From Papilionanthe hookeriana x Papilionanthe teres (lineage: Eukaryota; Streptophyta; Magnoliopsida; Asparagales; Orchidaceae), in contig JAKZJZ010000056.1 of NCBI GenBank assembly GCA_022702705.1, positions 94,818 to 158,817 of the forward strand: DNA of 64,000 nucleotides, given 5' to 3'. The position numbers and the translations under genes were made by a program. The notes under the pieces are model-generated. The model was not told the DNA's origin and made no database searches. It was given only the letters and a program-made list of their open reading frames with translations. Shown piece after piece: positions 32,335-44,000 of the stretch (positions are counted from its first letter, which is position 1; the number at the start of each line of letters is the position of its first letter).

Positions 32335-33150
32335 GTTACATGGAAAATATCACACCTCCAACGTACATCCATACGTCATCCGTGCTAAGGATGGCTTGGA
32401 AGGTGATGTTATTGACCATGTACCTCACTATTCAGACATGGATTTCTGACAGATACCTTTTTTTGGATGGATCGAAAAAGATCATACATAGTCCGTTTTG
32501 AGTCTACATGGATTGTATAAGATGTATTCCGCATCGAGTCGTATGATGTATCTTCAACATGATTGGAATGAAAGTGACCATGTCACGTTTTTCGCCTTCA
32601 CCTCTTTTGTGCAAGTCGATCGAGAAACGCCATTAAAGTTAAATGAACTTCGAACAAAGAACAAAAAAGAAAAAAAAAAGAATAAAAGAAAACTTTCCTT
32701 AAAAATATAAAAAAATGATGAACGCCAAATTCACATGAACATTAAATGAACGATAAAATAAATTTGAATTGTTAAAGGACAAACAAAACGAGCACAAATT
32801 TTAAATCAAATTTTAAATTCAATCTTCCAAATTTCAAATCAAATCTCAATCAAATTCAAATTCAATCTTCCTAAATTTCAAATCAAATCTCAATCAAATT
32901 CAAATTCAATCTTCCAAATCCGAAATCCAAACCGTTCTACTCTCTCCCTTGTCTGGGATGAAAGCGGTCGATTCCATTGACACGGATCGAATCTGATGGC
33001 GAGGAATTGTATCCAATCCAAACCAGCAACTTCCGATCAACTCTTTTGAATGTGATACGTAACATCTACATATTCCCTCCTAATCTATTTCCTTCCATGA
33101 AATTCTCAAAACACCAAAATTCCGCACTATAAATCTTTGCAAAATCAATT
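32335..33150 (+). other. AT-rich 3' untranslated region (element C)
   Basis: No gene. It begins with the conserved stretch after the ALKBH stop. From 32,640 to 32,930 it is A-rich with repeated AAATTTCAAATCAAATCTCA pieces, the reverse complement of the repeats in A and B. Confidence 0.6.
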
Positions 33151-33159
33151 ACATCAAAT

Positions 33160-34785
33160 TCAAATTCTTGGGGTTGAGGATTTTACATCCGAGACTGCAT
33201 TGCTTTAGGATTCTTTCCCTATCGCAATGAAATACATCAAAATTCAAACTTTTGGGATCGAGGATTTTACATTCGATACCGCATCGCTTTAGGATTCTTT
33301 CCCTACGACAATGAAATACATCAAAATCAAATTCTCGTGGCCGAGGATTTTACATCCGAGACTACATCGCTTTAGGATTCTTTCCCTATCGCAATGAAAT
33401 ACATCAAATTCAAATTCTTGGGGGTTAAGGATTTTACATCCGAGACTGCATTGCTTTAGGATTCTATCCCTATCACAATGAAATACATCAAATTCAAGCT
33501 TTCGGGGTTGAGGATTTTACATCCGAGACTGCATTGCTTTAGGATTTTTTTCCTATCGCAATGAAATATATGTATTCAAATTCTTGGGGTTGAGGATTTT
33601 ACATCCGAGACCGTATCGCTTTAGGATTCTTTCCCTATCGCAATGAAATACATCAAAATCAAAATCTCGGGGTCGAGGATTTTACATCCGAGACCGTATC
33701 GCTTTAGGATTCTTTCCCTATCGCAATGAAATACATCAAATTCAAATTTTGGGGTCGAGGACTTTACATCCGAGACTGCATTGCTTTAGGATTATTTCCC
33801 TATCACAATGAAATACATCAAATTCAAATTTTTGGGGTTAAGGATTTTACATCCGAGACTGCCTTGCTTTAGGATTCTATCCCTATCGCAATGAAATACA
33901 TCAAATTCAAGCTTTGGGTCGAGGATTTTACATCCGAGACCGCATCGCTTTAGGATTTTTTCCCTATCGCAATGAAATACATCAAAATTCAAACTTTTGG
34001 GGTCGAGGATTTTACATCCGAGACCGCATCGCTTTAGGATTCTTTCCCTATCGCAATGAAATACATCAAAATCAAATTCTTAGGGTCGAGGATTTTACAT
34101 CCGAGACCGCATCGTTTTAGGATTCTTTCCCTATCGCAATGAAATACATCAAAATCAAATTCTCGGGCCGAGGATTTTACATCCGAGATCGCATTGCTTT
34201 AGGATTCTTTCCCTATCGCAATGAAATACATCAAATTCAAATTTTCGGGTCGAGGATTTTACATCCGAGACCGCATTGCTTTAGGATTCTTTCCCTATCG
34301 CAATGAAATACATCAAATTCAAATTTTCGGGTTAAGGATTTTACATCCGAGACTGCATTGCTTTAGGATTCTATCTCTATCGCAATGAAATATAACAAAT
34401 TCAAGCTTTTGGGGTTGAGGATTTTACATCCGAGACTGCATTGCTTTAGGATTTTTTTCCTATCGCAATGAAATACATCAAAATTCAAACTTTTGGGGTT
34501 GAGGATTTTACATCTGAAACCGCATCGATTTCGGATTATTTCCCTATTGCAATGAAATACATCAAAATCAAATTTTCGGGGTCGAGGATTTTACATCCGA
34601 GACCGCATCGCTTTAGGATTCTTTCCCTATCGCAATGAAATACATCAAAATCAAATTCTCGTGGCCGAGGATTTTACATCCGAGACTGCATTGCTTTAGG
34701 ATTCTTTCCCTATCGCAATGAAATACATCAAAATCAAACTCTTGAGGTTAATGTTTTTACATCAAATACCGCATTACTCTGAGAT
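33160..34785 (+). repeat. Tandem array, ~83-bp unit, about 19 units (element C)
   Basis: Reverse-complement orientation of the arrays in A, B and E, as expected for a plus-strand element. The unit contains GAGGATTTTACATCCGAGAC, TTGCTTTAGGATTCTTTCCC and TATCGCAATGAAATACATCA. All units are of the CATTGCGATA type, unlike the mixed arrays in A and B. It is the longest array of the four. Confidence 0.95.
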
Positions 34786-35223
34786 CTCTCCTCATTGTAA
34801 TGACTCAATCCAATCAATTCAATTTTCTTTTGAGGTTGAAGATGTTACATCTAAAACCACAAAATTCCAATTTTCATTTTAAGTTCAAATCCCTTCAAAT
34901 TAGTTTTGACAAAACTTCAATTTAAATAAAAACTTAAACTAAAATCTGAGCTCACGCATCAATACTTAAACTAAAACAAAATAAAATCTAAATTGAAATT
35001 CCCCTGTGTCATGTGATTTGGGATTCACCTCCTTTCCCTTTCCCCAGCCGAGAGTTCGTGAATCTCCAGCCTCGTAGATATACTCGACACTCCCCACCGG
35101 AAATTCTTCTACTTCATCCCGAGTTTGTCACTTGACATCTATGTTGGTTTTGTTGATCTTTTCGGTCAACGCCAACACGCGCGGTGTGCTTCGGTTAGCT
35201 CACCACACCTATCGGGGTCCATT
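34786..35223 (+). other. Element C 3' UTR between array and LTR, with candidate polypurine tract
   Basis: Counterpart of 5,119-5,544 and 57,878-58,310. The last bases before the LTR read ATCGGGGTCCATT (35,211-35,223), a weak purine tract. No gene. Confidence 0.5.
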
Positions 35224-37318
35224 TGTCGACCTCATTTTCGATGAGGTCATCTCTTCTTCTTTTAGTACTTAGGATTTAGCCTTAGGCTTTTCCTTTCGAC
35301 TATCTTAGAGGATTAGAATCGGGACCCACCACCTAGAAATTCAAACCACTTCTTAACTCCCCGCAAACTCCACAAACTCGACCGTAGACCCCTAATCACG
35401 CAGGGTCAAATCAAATGCGGAAGTTTAAAGGATGAGTTCCCGTAGACTCTTCGGGCCTTAGGACCGCCCCGGCGGCCCTGGTCTCGGTGAGGGCCGACTT
35501 ACACACACACTACACTTATACACTACACTTTCACACACCTCCTAAAACCACACCCATACCCAACTTCGACCTCCCCGACTCATGTAGGTGATTCACATGG
35601 ATGGTCCTTAATCCCTAAGCCCTCGCGCAAGAGGTTAGGAACAACATAGTGAATGCCTCAAATGAGTCCTCTCATGGCTCATATAGGCATAATATGGCTT
35701 CATGGCCCAACCAAAATGGTTCCATTCCACTTATATTTACCCAATCTTCAATTTTCCAAATTTTCAATTTTTAACCCCGGGGACCCTACACCCGCCTAGC
35801 CTACCCAGAACCCTTAAAATTTTCCAAAAATCTCCAAATGACCCAAATTCCTCAAGACCAATCCCAAACATTCACACATCACTCAAATTGACCATCCATA
35901 GCCAAAAATACCAAAAATTCCAAAAATACCTCCCAATACCCTCCAAATACCCAAAATAAATCTCTCGACTCCAAAAATCTAAAAATTCAGAAAATTCCTA
36001 GAAAATTCCATAAAATCCCACATATTCCCAATTTCATTTTGTCCAACTACACCATGGGCCAATTGTGTCAATTTACCCCACTTTTGTCAAAATCCCCAAT
36101 TTGACCCATTTTAACCCAAAGTGAACTCAATGTCAAACCAAACCTACCCAATTGACCCAAATTCTGGTCCAATTCAATTCTAAACTTCAATTTAACATTC
36201 CCAACACCAATCTAGACCAAATACAAGTCCAATTTGATTGAAATTTGAACCCAATTTCATTTTGGACCTTAAAGCCCAATTTGGACCCATGACCCAAACC
36301 TAACCCAAACTAACTCAATTCAACTCCAATTAACCCCAAACATTTTCTAAACCTTCCCTAACATCCTCACAACCAAAACACTAACATGATTTACCCAAAA
36401 TTGAGACCCAAGCCCACTCAAATTCAACCCAAAGCTAAAAGGCCCAATTTTGACCTAAACCCAAACCTAACCCAAATAAACACAAAACCCAAAATCAAAG
36501 CCCAACCAAACTTGAAAACTCTTTGTCACACTCCCATAAACATTTCTCAACATTAATTTTACATCAATTTCAACCCTAGCCCAAAATTGGCCCAAGTTAG
36601 CCCAATTTGATCTATATTGGCCCATTCACCAAAGAAGCCCAAATTCAACCCAATTCAAACCCAAATCACTCCCAACTTGCTTCAAATCACTCATAACACA
36701 TCCATGAGCTAAACCCAACATTTGTTTGGCCCAATACTTCACAAAATTTCCAACCACCAATTTGTTTTCAAACCTAAAGGCCCACTTTCCTAAACCATTC
36801 TAAAAGCCCATTTCCACCAAATACAAAAGCCCAAGATTGGCCCTAAAGCCCACATGGCAATTTCTTTTCATCATACCTTTAATTGATATCACCCCTAAGT
36901 TTCAAAATCATCATTAAACCATTCCAAATCAAGCTTCATCCAAATTTCCATCAAAAATGCCAAGATTCCTAAAATCTACTTCCATGAAATCGACTAAGCT
37001 TCATCTCAAGCCAAATGGAGCCATGAAGCCATGCACAAGCCATATGCAAGCCATGGCAGCCACTTTACACATCACCATGTCATTTTTGGCAAAGGGAGGG
37101 AGTCCTTTAATGATTCCCTTAAGGGTGATTAAGCCTTTTCATGACTCTTCTAAACCTCGATTAAACATAAATGTACTTAGATGGTGACTTCTCCCCACTA
37201 AGCTAGCCGACTTACTCGATTCCCTTAGCCCAAAAATCAGGCCTTAGAGGGTGAACCAAACCTAAATCCATGACTCGGACCCATTCTGGACCCAAAATTA
37301 GCTCCTCCCCCATTCCCT
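35224..37318 (+). mobile_element. Element C 3' LTR, first ~2.1 kb only
   Basis: Begins TGTCGACCTC with the terminal hairpin (35,227-35,247). It runs collinear with the reverse complement of LTR3 from 57,877 down to about 55,785, including the GTGTA minisatellite in reverse. At 37,316-37,320 it jumps to gag-protease linker sequence of a minus-strand copy. About 5.4 kb of LTR are missing. Confidence 0.85.
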
Positions 37319-37319
37319 T

Positions 37320-39300
37320 AGCCTTCTTGATGAATGTCATCTTTGTCATCGTGATTGTCGAGGTCGTGTGTGATTCGAGAATTGTTATTGGTATCGAAAT
37401 CGGGATTCGGATTAGATCGTCGTCGTTAGTTACGTAATCGTTAGAAACAGTCAAAATGTAGCCAATGCCATAACTCTTATCATTATAAGATCCTGCCAGA
37501 GCGAGCAAATAATCATACAGAGTCAGAGGTTCGAGGAAATTTTCCCCCGAATCGGAAACAACCATCCTGGGTTAAGCAGCCCCTAGTCTAGCCTTAGGAG
37601 CCTCGGTCCTTTCTTCTACTATGATCTCCTTCTTTTCTATGATCTTTTCTTCCTGGGGCGGTTCTTCAATTGCAAGCGATAGCACCGGCTCGACATGTTT
37701 CAAACTCCGAGTCAAGCACGCGCCGAAGCGGCTTGGATGCGATCCAAAATTTTCTTCGATGACTTCATCCAAGCGGTACTCCATCCATCATCTGGCCGTG
37801 TAAGGGTCTATCGTAACAATGGGATCCGTTGAAATATCATCGACGTAACCTCCTTCTCGGGGTTCTTTCATGTATTCCTTCTGGATCGTTATGTTCCCCT
37901 TTCGCAGATTGTTGTCAAGCCAACTTTTAAAGGTGATGCAATCCTCTATCTTATGTCCAAGCATCCGGTGGTAAGGGCGTAGTCGGGATGGTCTTTCTTG
38001 TCGACTTCCTCCAGCCTTCGGGTTCCGGTAGTCAAAAATCCGAAGTCTTCATCAAACTCGCGAACATCTTTGGCACCGCCTCATTCTCGAATGGATATTC
38101 TCTATTTATAAGCTCCTTTAACGTACGCCGTGGGCGAGGCGGCCGCCCATATTATCGGGTCGGCCGATAACCGGGCCGAGGTTGTTGGTAGTTCTCGGTG
38201 AGGTTGTTGATAGCCAGGCCGCAACCGCTCCGCCGTATTTCGCATCGGTCGCTTGCCCTTATCGACTGCCGCGACGATCCCGGATTTCTTTTCAAATGTC
38301 TTCACAGGCTTCTATTTGTCTATTTTGTCGACGAAACTTAATTGCTTCGCTTCCTCTTACAAGCTTCCGGCGTTGCTTAACAACTTCTCGAAAGTCTTAA
38401 TCGTAAATCCCTTAAGGAGAAGTGCTATCGGGCCGTGAATGCTTTTAAGCAAGATACCGACTGCATGCTGCTCTTGTAGCTGTGGCTCACACTTCATGCT
38501 TAGATTTCTCCATCTAAGTACGTAGTCCACTAAAGTTTTGTTCGCTCGTTTCTCTACCACTAAGTCACCGATGGTGATATGGTGCCGAGCTCCGCAAACC
38601 GTTCACGAAGAGGTTCTCTAATTCTCGAAAATGTCTTTACCGAACAGTTCGGTAACTCTGTGTACCAATCGAAGGCGATCCCTGACAGGCTGCTGATGAA
38701 TTATCGGAAAAGTAAGGCGTTACTTCCACCGCATTGCAACAACTAGTGCGAAAATGTGCAACATGCCGTCGAGGGTTTCCGTACCATCAAAAGTCTCGAA
38801 CGCAGGTGGTACGAAGCCTTTGGGTATTGTACCGCATCAAATTCCTCGGGTACTGGCCTACCCGTCCGAATAGATGCTCCGCTCTTAGACTGTGCTAAGG
38901 CTTCTCGCACCTGCTGTTCCACCATGTTCTTAATGTCCTTCTCTGGAATCATATTTTGGGAAGAATCTTTCTTCGACTGATCGTCTCCGTTAACGGATGT
39001 AATTTCTTTTCTCCCGTATTTAATATGAATAACTTCTGGAGGCGTTTCTCTTGGGGGTTGAACCTGACTCTGAAGAGTGGCTAGGGCTGCAGCCATCTCT
39101 TCCATCCTTTTTGCCATTTGAGAGATTGTATCATCTTTTTCTTTATTTCGTGCTCTTAATGCTTCCGGTTCATCTCTCTCCGCAACTGCCGGGCACCTCG
39201 CGAAGCCGACGATGCCGGTGTCTCAACCATGTTGATCTCCACATATTCGTCATCTATGAACTCCGACGAGTCAACTTCATCTCCGAACTTTTCTTCTCTT
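37320..39300 (-). pseudogene. Gag with start of Gag-protease linker (element D)
   Basis: Read downwards: an N-terminal coiled-coil-like segment (AKRMEEMAAALATLQSQVQP, 39,060-39,117), EKDIKNMVEQQVREALAQSK, GRPVPEEFDAVQYPK, the capsid core, then KTLVDYVLRWRNLSMKCEPQ and EQHAVGILLKSIHGPIALLL (38,357-38,560, intact). The nucleocapsid knuckle PYHRMLGHKIEDC is near 37,930-37,975 (the first Cys is lost by a TGC to GC change). The linker reaches 37,320 with the same asparagine/aspartate-rich text as B and C. This is the best Gag in the window. Confidence 0.8.
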
Positions 39301-39715
39301 CTCTTGCTAATCGTCGAATGTCGGTTCTTAGCTTTTCCATAGCGTCCTCTAATGGTCTTTTTCGTACGCTATGCAGCTATCATGCGATGGCTGTCGGATT
39401 TCTTTCTTTGGAGTCCCCTTCATCGTAAGCAACGCTCTCTTCGGACTCGAGTCTCCCGACGAGACTTTCCTTTTCCGGCCGTTGTTTCAGCCTTAATCGC
39501 CGCAGCAGGATGCCATACCATCCTTCTAGCAGCAGAAGGCCCAGGACCGGATGGTCCGTCTGCCGAATGCCGAAAGGTGGTATCCTCCCCGATCCGTAAA
39601 CCCGAAACAACAACAGTCGGGCTAGCTTTCATCTTCTTATTCGGCTTTTCCGTGGCGCTAACGGTTCTACTCGCGGCCCAAGATGGGACTCTGGCCGGTA
39701 CCCACCCTATTCTTC
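39301..39715 (-). pseudogene. ORF1-gag link (element D)
   Basis: Coding-like and basic (LRLKQRPEKESLVGRLESEE), homologous to B 14,954-15,353. It may belong to ORF1 or to the Gag N terminus; the frame is broken. Confidence 0.45.
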
Positions 39716-40565
39716 TTAAAATCTCTCGATACAGACATCTCTCTCTTTGCCACCTTCTCTATCACAACCGTAGTCGGCAAATGGTGTAATCATAGCCCTT
39801 TTCTTTTGGTCGTCGCTATAAGTATGCGGGTCAAGGTAATGTAGAAGCAATCTCGAGGACATTTTTCTCATCACCAGCGGCGAGAGGGGATGGAATCTAC
39901 TTCCTTCCAAAAGTGGTGTATACTCAGGCAGTGGTATGTACTCAGGTAGTGGTGTGTACTCAGGGATTTCTTCCAAGAAAGGAACTTCAGCAGCTCTGGC
40001 CTTTCTGGTAATCTTTCTACCTCTATTTCTTCTTTCGAGTCCGTGTTAGGGTGGAACCTCGAGCCGAACCCAATTTCAAAAATAAGGTCTTGCACGGAGA
40101 TCCGTACCCTTCACGGTAACATGCTCGTTACAAATTCGAATTTCCTTCCCTTCCGCCGCGTGTCCGGGGTAGGTGCGAGACGACTAGACCGTGGGGGTAG
40201 AGATAACAGTCCTCCCATGGACGTAGTATTCCTCTCGCCTGGAACCCTTCGCAGGAGGGAACTCTCGAGTCGACTCGAGGTCGAACTCGATCAAAGGTCT
40301 TTCAATTTCAGCACTTTCGTCCGTAAGTGTGAAAAGGGTAACGTCGATGATCTCGACATTTGTGTTCTCGAATCCTCGCCTCGAAACGGATGATCCCATT
40401 GTCGGCAATTTCATCCTTGTAAACATCGAAGTCCAATCCATCGGTGAAGGAGAAAATCACCTTTGGGCGTACATTTTTTGCAAGGTAGATTCTCGATCGT
40501 CGTCCCAAGTTATGCTTCTTCTCATCAAGACGAAAAGAAAGGAATCGAAAAGAGTCCGAACACAT
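39716..40565 (-). pseudogene. ORF1-like region upstream of gag (element D)
   Basis: Starts ATG 40,563-40,565: MCSDSFRFLSFRLDEKK, then RPKVIFSFTDGLDFDVYKDE. A shifted frame continues FENTNVEIIDVTLFTLTDES. Near the end there is a threefold repeat of PEYTPLPEYIPLPEYTPLLE type (39,895-39,975). It parallels B 15,354-16,274. No known domain found. The position fits ORF1 of Ogre-like elements, or an N-terminal extension of Gag. Confidence 0.5.
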
Positions 40566-40981
40566 TTTTGTTCATGTATGTATAAAAAGGAGTTATTTGT
40601 TAAAAGAGTCATTCATTAGAGGGCTTGTTTATTAGAAATGGAATGTTCAAAGGTGTAGAGAAGGTAAGGAATCCGATTCAGAATTGGAAAGGAAGAGAAA
40701 GTCTTATGCAAGACTTCTCGACTCGAAGGATCGCTCCTAAACTAACACCTTTTGGGGGTCCACCCCACCTCAGAAAAGAGGTAAAAGGATCTCGAACCTC
40801 TCCGTTTAGGGGTGTCTAAACAAGGGCTCCTAAATCCGAGAGGAGTCTGGTTATACTCGTTCAAGACAGAAATGAACTGGGTATTCCAACGTAAGAATGG
40901 TAGTTTGGTCCACTAGGGGAATGGGCTCACTACCGATTTATGAAAGCAAAGCCATCTGATCAAAATGGAGAGAGGAACTAA

Positions 40982-40999
40982 TCCCTAGCGGAGTCGCCA
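40982..40999 (-). promoter_or_regulatory. Primer-binding site (element D)
   Basis: Minus strand TGGCGACTCCGCTAGGGA, one change from the site in B. A 5-nt spacer (41,000-41,004) separates it from LTR2. Confidence 0.82.
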
Positions 41000-41004
41000 G
41001 AAGT

Positions 41005-44000
41005 TGTCGGCATATTTTTAGGTTATGTGTGTTGTATTTTGAAAAGGGGCCGCCTACAGAAATTGTCGGCAAATTTTAGATTTTAAATTTAATTTAAATA
41101 TGTATATATGGTTTATAAAATAGTATTTGATTTTGAAAATATTTTTAAGATATGAAATCAAACCGATCTCACATCCCAAATAGTTTATATAAACGAGCAC
41201 CGCATCACAAACCGTGTATCTATCCCGAAGAATAGACACATTGCTTGATGATGGGGCTCTGCTAAATAAACTAGGAGATTTGTGACATCCGTTTCGTCCG
41301 TGAACCAATTTTATAAGCCGACAAATTCCCCGCTTAATATAAATGAATTAAGTAGGGTTTATATTACCTGGGTTCTTAAAGTTCCCTATAAGGGCAGGCC
41401 CCTATAGTTAATTACATCTTAAATGATGGGAATCATTTAATAAAACTCTCGATAATGATCATTGGATTTGTTCTCAAGAATTTCAAAGTTTGAGGTTTTT
41501 AAAGGATTGGATTTTGGAAATTCAAAAGGGAATGACTCAAAATTTGGAACAATTTATTTTTGAGGATCCAAAGGAAGAGAAGTAGAGAAGTCGAGGATCC
41601 AAGAAGAATCTCGAAAACTTCCCAAACTATCCTATTGTTTCGCTTGGATTTTAGGAAAATCCTAATATTATTTCGATATTTCAATTTTTGCCAATTTTAA
41701 TTAATTAGGACTTATATTCGTATGACATAATCATACAATCACTCTAGAAAATGCGAGGGTTTATGTCGTACCAAACGACTACCTCGTAGTCCTAAGACCG
41801 GTTAGGGCTTAATTTACATAACATAATTATGCAAATGCCTAACAAAGAGTCGAGGATTTATGTTGCACTAGTGCAAACTACCTCGAAATCCTATGGCTTT
41901 CGTTGTTTAAAACTAAGAATGTTTAGTCGATGTAGATCCGAGTTTCGCTGATGACGATGGCCGTGCTGCCCACCATGCTCCAAGCTCCTTGTTGTTGCAG
42001 AGGTTTAGTTTTAGAAGTCATAAATCAGTAGATGAGATAAGTGTTTTGGTTTAGAGAAAATCTTAAAATCCAAGTGTTTTATTTAATGTTTTAATTAAAA
42101 CAAATCTTAAAGTTGTTTATACAGAACCTGTTAAGATCCCACGGTTCCGTTATTACGACACCGTTATTTTCATCGAATTCACTTAGTCCAGATGAATTTG
42201 CTAAACTCAACTGAATGAGTTCTACACTTTCATTTAGACCGTGGGAAATCTCGTTAGCAACATGTGGGTTACATCATCCGAGGTATTCTCGATCATTCAA
42301 CGAGACGTTTTAATTTAGTTGCAATTGTAGTTTTGTTGTTCCGTTTGTGATTAAATTTCGAGTTATTTTATATTTTGAAATGTTGTGGCGGTGATTTTTA
42401 TCTTGCAGTTGTCTTTTAATTTAGTTTGGTTTCAATTTTAGGGACTACCCTAAAGGTTTTGGTTTTCATGCAACTGTTGTTTATCATGCAAGAAAAGAAA
42501 GTGCAATGCGATTAATTAAATTGCGAGAAGGTAAATTGCAATAAAATAAAAGCGTACCCTGGAGGGTCTTCCCGTCATCCCAAGCCGCACTCGAAACACA
42601 TGTTAGAGCATTTAAATATTTATAATAATTACCTAGGTGAAGCTAAGGGCAAGGTTTCTGGTTTTTTACCAAGATCCTAATCCTATAGCTAGTCATTCCT
42701 ATGACGTCTAGGTTTTAAATTTTGTTTATGTATGATTTCCTGTACCAAAGAATAATTAAGTTCAATTGTTCTTATAAAACACCCCGTCATATTGAGGAAG
42801 TGCTTAAGACGAATCTTAAACATCTTTTCAATATTGCTGGAATTGTTCTAAGTCCAAATGGATTTAATTAATCAGTGAAGTAATCATCCGAGGTTTAATT
42901 AAGTTTGGTTCTTTTGCTCAATGAACTAGTGATGTTCGAATATCCTATGAACGAGGTGACACTTCACTAAATACTCCACTTAGGAGTTATGATAAAAAGA
43001 GCTTTTAAGGACAAATTGATGTTTAAGTGATTTGTGATTTAATTTAATTTTAATTAATGGGTTTAAGTTTAGAATATTGTTCAAGTTGTTTTAGATTTAT
43101 TTCTGAATTCTTTATGTCTTAAGTGATATTATATTTAATTCAATTTAATTTAATTTAATATGTTTTAATTTAATTTAATTTAACATGAATTTACTTTAAT
43201 TTAATTGTGATTTAATTTAATTTTAATTTGATTTAATTTTTTTTATTTATAATGTTTTTAAAGATGATTTAATTTAATTGTTAAAGTATTAATTTAATTG
43301 AAATTTTGATTTAATTTAGTTTAAATGTTTTAATTTTAATTTAATTTAATGATTAAGTCTTTTAAGTATTTAAAATCTTCGAGTCCGGATTATCATTTTA
43401 ATTGGGAATTAAATATTATCGAAGTGATTAATTTAGGGACTCTTAAATTAAAGAATAAATATCTTCTTAATAATATCCATATTTTAATAATTTCAATTTT
43501 TTTATTAATCTTCCAAATTTAATTAATTAATCGATTAAGGTTTACTTTAATTAATCTCAAAAATGATCGATGGGTCTCTACCCTTTAATTATTTAAATTT
43601 CAATCATCCAAATCAGATTAGGATCAAATATTTTATTCTCTCATTTTATTAAGCCTAAAGTTTTAATTAAGGGTTAAAATTTTAATTACCATTTTGCCCT
43701 TCAAGCTTAATAATTCCATAACTCACTAAATCGAGCTTAAATGAATTTGAAATTTTTATGTGACTTTACTCACATGTTAATTAAAACATTAGAGGAGAAA
43801 ATGTTATTTTTCTGTATTTAATTTATTTATATAATTATTTTTTGTGGAAAATAGGGATTTTCAAGGAAAATTCAATAAGATGACCAAGGGAATTTTTCTA
43901 TTCTTAAGAAAATTATGGGGCCTTCCTAATGACCAGAGGACCACTTGGACTAATTTTGGTGATTTTTTAAATTATATTTTATTTATTAGAATTATTTTGA

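Larger units (their letters stand above)
24209..37318 (+). mobile_element. Element C: Tat/Ogre-type retrotransposon on the plus strand, 5' truncated
   Basis: Starts in mid-gag directly after LTR1 of element B and continues through nucleocapsid, protease, RT, two RNase H domains, integrase, ALKBH-like gene, 3' UTR and tandem array into the first ~2.1 kb of a 3' LTR. The in-frame Gag text resumes at the very first base after LTR1, so B most likely inserted into C here. The 3' LTR is cut at about 37,318, where minus-strand element D begins. Confidence 0.87.

Noticed and set aside
35040..35223. Pyrimidine run near the end of element C as polypurine tract of an opposite-strand element
   Set aside because: PBS and gene direction in the other copies fix the orientation; the run CCTCCTTTCCCTTTCCCC is ~180 bp inside the LTR border and is conserved as 3' UTR in all copies.
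37320..40565. Elements C and D as one element split by an inversion
   Set aside because: Both contain the same gag stretch (24,209-25,400 and 37,320-38,560), so they must be two copies.
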